The notes beneath the pieces are model-generated. The model saw only the letters and a program-made list of their open reading frames with translations, made no database searches and was not told the DNA's origin. A program made the translations under genes and the position numbers. Below are positions 7,807 through 13,501 of a stretch of 13,501 bases of DNA, one piece after another (within the stretch, counting starts at the first letter, position 1; each line of letters opens with the position of its first letter). The DNA is from Methanobrevibacter sp. GTDB taxonomy: Archaea; Methanobacteriota; Methanobacteria; Methanobacteriales; Methanobacteriaceae. The stretch spans positions 1 to 13,501 of the forward strand of contig JAISIQ010000060.1 of the NCBI GenBank assembly GCA_031261945.1, read 5' to 3'.

Positions 7807-8199
7807 ATGAATAAAAATAAATCCTCTGAAATTGTATGTCCTGTAGATAGAGCAATGGAATTACTGAATAAGAAATGGAGCATTCAGATAATTAGAGATC
7901 TCTTTTTTGGTAAAAAACATTTCAAAGAATTTAAAGAAGGAAAACCAGATTTAAGTAATAAAGTATTATCAAATTGTCTTAAAGAACTTGAAAAAAATGA
8001 ATTAATTGAAAAAAAAATAATATCAACAACACCAAATTCAACAGAATACACATTAACAAAAAAAGGAAAATCACTCAACAAAGTAATATACGAATTAGCT
8101 ATCTTTACACTAGAAAAATGTGACTACGAAGAATACAAAACAGAAAAAACAAAAAACAACATAAAAAAATCATTTGAAAAAACTCTAAATATAAAATAA
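7807..8199 (+). CDS. HxlR-family winged-helix transcriptional regulator
   Basis: A 130-residue DNA-binding protein of the HxlR (YodB/HypR) group. The start region IVCPVDRAMELLNKKWSIQIIRDL is the family hallmark, followed by the recognition-helix segment LSNKVLSNCLKELEKNELIEKK (about 49-71) and the wing TEYTLTKKGKSL. Cys11 matches the conserved N-terminal Cys that senses oxidants, quinones or aldehydes in YodB and HypR; whether it senses here is unknown. GGTGA 4 nt before the ATG confirms the start. The Lys-rich C-terminus is slightly extended. It probably controls itself and the divergent flavoprotein gene through the tandem GTAAC operator. Confidence 0.88.
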   Translation: MNKNKSSEIVCPVDRAMELLNKKWSIQIIRDLFFGKKHFKEFKEGKPDLSNKVLSNCLKELEKNELIEKKIISTTPNSTEYTLTKKGKSLNKVIYELAIFTLEKCDYEEYKTEKTKNNIKKSFEKTLNIK

Positions 8200-8279
8200 T
8201 TATAAAAAAATAAAAACATAAAATATTAAAGCTCTGCGAAAATGTCCTAACTCTGAGTATTGTTATTTTTTAGTTGAGG

Positions 8280-8300
8280 AATAGCTATTAAATAGCTATT
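8280..8300. repeat. Two AATAGCTATT palindromes, one base apart, over a stop codon
   Basis: Exact copies at 8280-8289 and 8291-8300 straddle the stop codon (8288-8290) of the minus-strand HTH gene, whose last residues Ala-Ile are encoded by the second copy. The palindrome is over-represented throughout the window. Confidence 0.9.
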
Positions 8301-8710
8301 TCTATTTTGTCATATTTTAAAACTGGTATTTTACTATTTTTTAAACCTTTTTTGAAACTAATAAGTCCTTCTTCTGCTAAGTGATTTATTTTAGTTGTTG
8401 TATTGGCCGGATCTTTTTTAATTTTAGTAGCTATTTCTCTAATACTTTTAGGTTTTTCATTTTTAATAAGGTTTAATATTTGTAGTTCATTTTCCCCAAT
8501 ATTAAGATTATCAGTGATTATAACTTCTTTTACTTTTATAGTTTCTTCTGGATTTTCGAGTAATAGCTTCCAGTTATTTAATTCAGCATATAACATATTG
8601 GTTGGTGTTTTTTCTAATTGTTTTTCTAATTTTTCCATGCTTCCATATTTGCCTTTCATTATTTTATCGTATTCTTCGGTTGTTTGTTCTTTTATTAATG
8701 TTAACATCAT
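8288..8710 (-). CDS. Winged-helix HVO_A0114-like antitoxin of TumE/DUF6516 module
   Basis: A 140-residue protein with a Lys/Glu-rich N-terminal helical part (MMLTLIKEQTTEEYDKIMKG, to about residue 65) and a winged helix-turn-helix from about 73 to 135 (IGENELQILNLIKN, SIREIATKIKKDPANTTTKI, HLAEEGLISFKKG). This is the HVO_A0114-type putative DNA-binding family that is regularly encoded beside DUF6516 proteins. Its ATG overlaps the stop of the upstream toxin-like gene by 4 nt (ATGA, 8707-8710), so translation is coupled and the order is toxin first, as often seen for these pairs. It most likely neutralises the partner and represses the operon through the palindrome at 8982-9010. The pairing is firm; the biochemical roles are inferred. 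Confidence 0.72.
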   Translation of the reverse strand: MMLTLIKEQTTEEYDKIMKGKYGSMEKLEKQLEKTPTNMLYAELNNWKLLLENPEETIKVKEVIITDNLNIGENELQILNLIKNEKPKSIREIATKIKKDPANTTTKINHLAEEGLISFKKGLKNSKIPVLKYDKIEIAI

Positions 8711-8982
8711 TGTTTCAGCTCCTCTATTAATTGATTTAATATTAATTTTTTATTTTTATTTAGATGTTGTATTATTAAGTTTAGATTTTCTTCTTGTATG
8801 TCATGTTTTATTTTTATTTCTTTTTTGTGCTGTTTTGGGTTTGGATGTATGTATCCTCCTTTGTTATGATAATTGTCTAATACTATTTCATCTTCCATTA
8901 TGATTAAGCTCCATCCTCCACTGGCTTTTACTATGTATATTGTTTTTCCTTGTATGTATAAGGTCGTTTGTTCCTTGTCCAT
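8707..8982 (-). CDS. TumE/DUF6516-like toxin candidate
   Basis: A 91-residue protein whose middle, VLDNYHNKGGYIHPNPKQH (34-52), matches the His-rich DUF6516 pattern: D36/N37, H39, H46, H52. A beta-rich N-terminus (QTTLYIQGKTIYIVKASGGWSL) precedes it and an amphipathic C-terminal helix follows. The family includes TumE, the toxin half of TumE-TumA modules reported in bacteria; its target in archaea is not known to me. It overlaps the HTH partner by 4 nt. The start ATG (8982) lies inside the 10-bp inverted-repeat arm that forms the candidate operator, and no ribosome binding site is seen, so the transcript may be leaderless. Family call is from remembered pattern. Confidence 0.68.
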   Translation of the reverse strand: MDKEQTTLYIQGKTIYIVKASGGWSLIIMEDEIVLDNYHNKGGYIHPNPKQHKKEIKIKHDIQEENLNLIIQHLNKNKKLILNQLIEELKQ

Positions 8983-9010
8983 ATATAGTATTATATTACT
9001 ATACTATATA
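8982..9010. promoter_or_regulatory. 10-bp inverted-repeat operator over the toxin-antitoxin start codon
   Basis: TATATAGTAT (8982-8991) and ATACTATATA (9001-9010) are perfect inverted copies with a 9-nt spacer. The left arm includes the first base of the toxin gene's ATG (minus strand) and the right arm overlaps the TTATATA promoter element. Binding there would shut off the operon, fitting the HTH partner as autorepressor. Confidence 0.6.
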
Positions 9011-9131
9011 AGTGTATTGTAAAAAAACAATATTTTAAAAAATTAACTGGTTGTAGATGTAAAAATTATGATGAGAAAAATTTAATTTTTGAATATTATG
9101 AAATAAAGCAAATAAAAAATAAATAAGAAAA

Positions 9132-10823
<1,692 letters not shown>

Positions 10824-10841
10824 TTAATCAGCTATTAATTA

Positions 10842-11924
10842 TTATTCGCATACATCTACTATTTTTTCTCTTATGTCTTCTATTGGATAACCTAAAAGTA
10901 GAGCCATTAACATAGAACCTCCAGCCCCTACTCCTTCTTTTACAAAGCCTTTTAAATAATTTTTAAGACCCTCATGATTTGTTTTTTCAAATCCCGGATC
11001 TACAACATGAACATCAATATCTCCAATTTGATTTATAATGTTCATTAAATCTGAAGTTTCATTTTTAGCTACAAAAACTGTACTTCCAAGACATATTTTT
11101 GAAAAATCGAAATTAGGCTCAATAGCTTTAATAAATGCACAAACACCAGCCATTTGTGTTCCACCAGCAAGAATTACGGGAGTATTATTTTTTGTGCTTT
11201 CAATTACCATTCCTGCAACAGCTGGAATCATAGGATCCCCAACAGCAGCTACTGCTTCAAATGGATCAACTTCTCCAATAGCTATTTTGGCATTAGCTAT
11301 TCCTTCCATTACAGTTTCTTTCTTTAAGTCATGCGGATTTTCGGGCATACATCCACTAACTTTGAAATTTGCATCATAACCAAGAGCTGTAAGTATTCCA
11401 AGAGCAGTTGTGGTTCCAGCAGGAATACTTTCACCAATAACCAGATAATCATAGTCTTTTAATAGTTCTTTAGCTATTATTTTAGAATCTTCGAATATTT
11501 TCTTAGGATTTTTTACTCCTTTTCCATCTTTAATATTTCCACCAAATTCAGTAATAACTTCATTATTTACAAGAGCAAAAGGAGCATCTGGTTTTATTTG
11601 AGCTCCTGCATCAATCATTAAATAAGGAACATCAGTTAATTCAAGAGAAGCTTTTGTAAGCATAGCTGGAGTCGGAGCTGAAGCACCATCAACAATTGTT
11701 TGAGGAGGAATATCACAACACCTAAGTTCTCCTCGTATAATTAGCTCAACATCTCCTGCAGGAGTGTAATTCATAAGTTCAGTTGTTGCACCCGCACCAG
11801 TTATTCCTGGGATGGATGCTGTATCAGTTGTAGCTATTACACAAGCAAAAAATGGTTTTTTATCTTTTCCTTTCAATTCCTTTAATAAGTCGTCAGATCC
11901 GTAAGTTTTTACTCCATTAAACAT
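10842..11924 (-). CDS. CobT-like NaMN-dependent phosphoribosyltransferase family protein (UPF0284/TIGR00303)
   Basis: A 360-residue archaeal relative of CobT, the nicotinate mononucleotide:base phosphoribosyltransferase that activates the lower ligand base of cobamides, which methanogens need for methyl transfer. Signatures include FFACVIATTDTASIPGITGAGA (25-46, remote CobT Gly-rich start), PYLMIDAGAQIKP (about 119-131), VIGESIPAGTTTALGILTALG (about 168-188) and the C-terminal GAGGSMLMALLLGYP. Length is normal for the archaeal family. AGGTGA just upstream of the ATG confirms the start. It is the first gene of the apparent CobT-like/kae1-bud32 operon. The enzyme assignment comes from the family and has alternatives, since the family was long annotated as uncharacterised. 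Confidence 0.85.
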   Translation of the reverse strand: MFNGVKTYGSDDLLKELKGKDKKPFFACVIATTDTASIPGITGAGATTELMNYTPAGDVELIIRGELRCCDIPPQTIVDGASAPTPAMLTKASLELTDVPYLMIDAGAQIKPDAPFALVNNEVITEFGGNIKDGKGVKNPKKIFEDSKIIAKELLKDYDYLVIGESIPAGTTTALGILTALGYDANFKVSGCMPENPHDLKKETVMEGIANAKIAIGEVDPFEAVAAVGDPMIPAVAGMVIESTKNNTPVILAGGTQMAGVCAFIKAIEPNFDFSKICLGSTVFVAKNETSDLMNIINQIGDIDVHVVDPGFEKTNHEGLKNYLKGFVKEGVGAGGSMLMALLLGYPIEDIREKIVDVCE

Positions 11925-12267
11925 TTATTCACCTTTTATTAATAATAATTTAAAATAATCTAATGTAAATTTCTAATGTAAATTGTTATTATGTTATTAT
12001 TTCTAATTATAATGATTTTTGTAATGATTTTTATAATTATATGCTATAGATATACTTATTTTATAGCTATAGTATATATTTTTAATGGAGGTTTTGTCAA
12101 AAACAATTATAAAATTTGAATAACTATAATAATACTCAAAGAATAATAAAATAGATTAAATGAAAACAAAAGAATTAATTAAAAAAACAATACCTACTAA
12201 TGTTTACATTAATAAATAAAGAATTCCGAAAATATTTAAAAAAAAACTAGTATTTGTGAAGTAAAAT

Positions 12268-12294
12268 GGAAGCTTATAAAAATTGGAAGCTTCC
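12268..12294. repeat. GGAAGCTT inverted repeat / palindrome
   Basis: GGAAGCTT at 12268-12275 pairs with AAGCTTCC at 12287-12294 (11-nt loop). The second copy is itself inside a perfect 14-bp palindrome, TTGGAAGCTTCCAA (12283-12296). It immediately precedes the first copy of the duplicated 24-nt element, so the two may form one structured unit. Confidence 0.6.
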
Positions 12295-12318
12295 AAGATA
12301 TCAACACACATCACACTA
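12295..12318 (+). repeat. Direct repeat copy 1 (AAGATATCAACA...CACACTA)
   Basis: A 24-nt element that recurs 137 bp downstream at 12432-12458 with one 3-nt insertion (AAA) and otherwise identical sequence. Its C content (CACACATCACACTA) stands out against the A/T surroundings. Confidence 0.8.
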
Positions 12319-12393
12319 GATTATAATATATATGTTGTAATATATAAACTTTTTTATAATATGAATTACTAATATATTTAATTGGTAGGCTTC

Positions 12394-12421
12394 CTATTTT
12401 TAGCTTAATGAATAAAAATAG
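12394..12421 (+). repeat. 9-bp hairpin between the two repeat copies
   Basis: CTATTTTTA (12394-12402) and TAAAAATAG (12413-12421) form a perfect inverted repeat with a 10-nt loop. It lies just upstream of the second direct-repeat copy and could fold in a leader RNA. Confidence 0.55.
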
Positions 12422-12431
12422 AGGAGTAAGA

Positions 12432-12458
12432 AAGATATCAACAAAACACATCACACTA
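12432..12458 (+). repeat. Direct repeat copy 2 (27 nt)
   Basis: Second copy of the element at 12295-12318, carrying an extra AAA. It runs directly into a short hairpin and T-tract. Confidence 0.8.
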
Positions 12459-12470
12459 AGTGTTTTTTTT
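12453..12470 (+). terminator. Small hairpin plus T8 tract (possible terminator or attenuator)
   Basis: ACAC-TAA-GTGT (12453-12463) is followed by eight T residues (12463-12470), 50 bp upstream of the small ORF. A T-run after a stem could end transcripts coming from the left or act as an attenuator; the 4-bp stem is weak, but archaeal termination needs mainly the T-tract. Confidence 0.35.
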
Positions 12471-12510
12471 CTTTTTCGCTTCTACTAACTACTATAAAAG
12501 TAGATTAGGG

Positions 12511-12516
12511 GGTGAT
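12511..12516 (+). promoter_or_regulatory. Near-consensus ribosome binding site of 28-codon ORF
   Basis: GGGGGTGAT (12508-12516) matches the complement of the archaeal 16S 3' end (AGGAGGTGATC) at all but one or two bases and stands 4 nt before ATG 12521. It is the strongest such site in the window, and it decides the call of a very short gene. Confidence 0.7.
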
Positions 12517-12520
12517 ATTT

Positions 12521-12607
12521 ATGAGATACAAACTTTTAGAAATAGCTATTATAGTTATTTCAGTTTTACTCTCTCTTATAAAAATTATCACCATGATAAG
12601 AGAATAA
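12521..12607 (+). CDS. Small single-helix membrane peptide, 28 residues (toxin-like candidate)
   Basis: A 28-codon ORF encoding a peptide with a short polar N-terminus (MRYK), one hydrophobic stretch (about residues 5-26: LLEIAIIVISVLLSLIKII...) and a charged end (RE). That layout resembles type I toxins and the putative holin-like toxin peptides of Firmicutes, but I cannot match it to a family. A near-perfect ribosome binding site precedes it and a hairpin with seven T follows directly, so a self-contained transcription unit is likely. An exact AATAGCTATT lies inside (12541-12550), encoding Ala-Ile. A TATAAAAG at 12493-12500 is too close to be this gene's promoter unless leaderless; a TATA-like site near 12345 would give a long structured leader. 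Function unknown. Confidence 0.55.
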   Translation: MRYKLLEIAIIVISVLLSLIKIITMIRE

Positions 12608-12616
12608 AGTTTTTTT
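12572..12616 (+). terminator. Terminator of the 28-codon ORF
   Basis: TCTCTTAT (12572-12579) pairs with ATAAGAGA (12596-12603); inside, TTATCA (12585-12590) alternatively pairs with TGATAA (12594-12599) around a 3-nt loop. Seven T residues follow at 12610-12616. The stem overlaps the end of the ORF, so termination and the last codons share sequence. Confidence 0.6.
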
Positions 12617-12737
12617 CCTATTAGTAAATATGGGAAGTTCTACCATATATATTTATTATTTCTCTGTACCTCCTCAAAAATCAATTAATTTGGCTTTATT
12701 CAGAATTAGAAGTTTAAAAAGCATAAATATTAAAATT

Positions 12738-12780
12738 AATAGCTATTAATAGCTATTGAAAGCTATTAAAATAAGCTATT
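12738..12780. repeat. Cluster of four AGCTATT units at the uppP 3' end
   Basis: Two exact AATAGCTATT copies back to back (12738-12747, 12748-12757) are followed by AAAGCTATT (12759-12767) and ATAAGCTATT (12771-12780), abutting the uppP stop codon (12779-12781). It is the densest cluster in the window of the over-represented palindrome and is non-coding. Confidence 0.9.
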
Positions 12781-13501
12781 AAAATAAAAATATATAAATT
12801 AAAATTCCAGCACCAACAATCCAACAGTAATAAGCAAATACATCTAAACTTCTTTCTTTAATTAATTTTAAAAGCAAACTAATAGCTAAATAGCCTGAAA
12901 TCAAAGCAGCTAAGAAACCAACTATATAAGCTATCATATTAGCATCAAAACCTGCTCCAATATCTTTTATTTGGAAAATTGTAGCTCCTAAAATAGCTGG
13001 AATAGATAAAAGAAAACTAAATCTTGCAGCAAACTCTTTATCTAAATTCATAAATAATCCACTAGCTATTGTAGTACCAGAACGAGAAAGTCCCGGAATT
13101 ATAGCACACGCTTGACCAATACCCACCATAATTGTTTCTTTTAATCCTAAATTATTCTCATCTACTGTTCCAGAAGTCATTCTTTGAGATATATAAAGTA
13201 AGACTCCTGTTATAAGGAGGAAAAATGCAGGAATAGTCAAATTATCAAATATTGCTTCTATTTCTGAATCAAAGAGTATTCCTACAATACCAACAGGAAT
13301 AGTAGCTATTATTACAAACCACACTAATTTTTTGTAGTTATCTTCCTTAAATCCTTTTTTGAAATTGCCTTTAAATATATCGGCTATACTTAAAAAAAAT
13401 GCTTTAATCATAGCTATTATATCATTAAAGAAATATCCAACAACAGCAAATAAAGTTCCTAAATGAAGAAGAACATCAAAAGCTAAATTAGCTTGTTCTA
13501 C
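12779..13501 (-). CDS. uppP: Undecaprenyl-diphosphatase UppP/BacA (partial, 5' end beyond window)
   Basis: A polytopic membrane pyrophosphatase that dephosphorylates polyprenyl diphosphate so the lipid carrier can be reused; in Methanobacteriales this would serve pseudomurein or glycan assembly. The frame stays open from the ATG at 13411 to the window edge, adding 30 residues (VEQANLAFDVLLHLGTLFAV...), of which AFDVLLHLGT is a conserved family segment, so 13411 is not the start. The active-site loop IIPGLSRSGTT (motif PGxSRSGxT) and FAARFSFLLSIPAI are present. The missing N-terminus, roughly 35 residues, carries the first catalytic motif with its Glu residues. The gene ends at a cluster of AGCTATT repeats. 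Substrate chain length is inferred from the family. Confidence 0.93.
   Translation of the reverse strand, partial: VEQANLAFDVLLHLGTLFAVVGYFFNDIIAMIKAFFLSIADIFKGNFKKGFKEDNYKKLVWFVIIATIPVGIVGILFDSEIEAIFDNLTIPAFFLLITGVLLYISQRMTSGTVDENNLGLKETIMVGIGQACAIIPGLSRSGTTIASGLFMNLDKEFAARFSFLLSIPAILGATIFQIKDIGAGFDANMIAYIVGFLAALISGYLAISLLLKLIKERSLDVFAYYCWIVGAGILIYIFLF

Larger units (their letters stand above)
11925..12520. other. Long intergenic region: operon promoter, repeats and hairpins
   Basis: About 600 bp without a supported protein gene. Next to the CobT-like gene are tandem duplications: TCTAATGTAAATT twice (11959-11984) and TAATGATTTTT twice (12010-12032), plus ATATACT/AGTATAT inverted arms (12050-12056, 12071-12077) near where the operon promoter should be. 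A short reading MKTKELIKKTIPTNVYINK at 12160, interrupted by a TAA, could be a gene fragment but is too short to call. From 12265 on come a duplicated element and several inverted repeats, described separately, that lead into a small ORF. Confidence 0.5.

Noticed and set aside
8200..8279. Slightly G/C-richer stretch (GCTCTGCGAAAATGTCC) as an RNA gene
   Set aside because: It sits between convergent genes and I could not fold it into a tRNA or known small RNA; a T-run near 8265 fits a terminator at most.
8403..8903. Plus-strand ORF of 166 codons, hydrophobic
   Set aside because: It is the complement of the two toxin-antitoxin genes, which have family motifs, a 4-nt coupling overlap and an operator. 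The apparent hydrophobicity is a by-product of reading A-rich genes backwards.
11038..11379. Plus-strand ORF of 113 codons
   Set aside because: Antisense to the conserved CobT-like gene; no ribosome binding site and no recognisable domain.
12160..12264. Reading MKTKELIKKTIPTNVYINK... as a gene start
   Set aside because: Interrupted by TAA after 19 codons, no ribosome binding site, and a Lys-rich reading is expected by chance in A-rich DNA. Kept only as a possible fragment.
12566..12646. Antisense 26-codon ORF overlapping the small membrane peptide, with a GGAGGT upstream
   Set aside because: The GGAGGT is about 20 nt from the ATG, too far for a ribosome binding site, and the product has no distinguishing features.

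Overview
The window is very AT-rich and looks like a chromosome segment from a methanogenic archaeon of the order Methanobacteriales, most likely Methanobrevibacter or a close relative. This rests on archaeal-type S15, a fused Kae1-Bud32 protein, an archaeal RecJ-like DHH nuclease, an AcnX-type dehydratase of the archaeal mevalonate route, TATA-box promoters and GGTGA-type ribosome binding sites. The species is not determined.

Layout: a CPA-type cation/proton antiporter (59-1285, +) converges on a long block of minus-strand housekeeping genes. Read in transcription order these are a CobT-like protein (11924-10842), kae1-bud32 (10823-9132), then, after a 3.6 kb interruption, an XTP/dITP pyrophosphatase (5476-4802), rps15 (4425-4027), a RecJ-like DHH protein (4061-2646) and the AcnX large subunit (2632-1412). 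At the right edge is the 3' part of uppP (13501-12779, minus), which runs off the window.

The interruption (about 5477-9131) is accessory DNA. It holds a vapBC toxin-antitoxin pair with an inverted-repeat operator, a 3' fragment of a tRNA-Arg(CCT) gene that starts in the anticodon loop, a decayed tyrosine integrase next to that fragment, a divergent FMN-binding protein/HxlR regulator pair with a tandem-repeat operator, and a second toxin-antitoxin pair (TumE/DUF6516-like toxin plus a winged-helix partner) with its own operator. The tRNA fragment and the dead integrase read as the scar of an integrated element.

Three signals are not explained by ordinary gene content. (1) The 10-bp palindrome AATAGCTATT and its half AGCTATT are strongly over-represented across coding sequence in all three frames and in intergenic DNA, recalling HIP1 of cyanobacteria. 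(2) Several core enzymes carry low-complexity loop insertions encoded by short tandem repeats. (3) The 0.85 kb gap between the CobT-like gene and uppP holds a 28-codon membrane-peptide ORF with a near-perfect ribosome binding site and its own terminator, preceded by a duplicated 24/27-nt element and hairpins: a candidate small-toxin or riboregulated locus.
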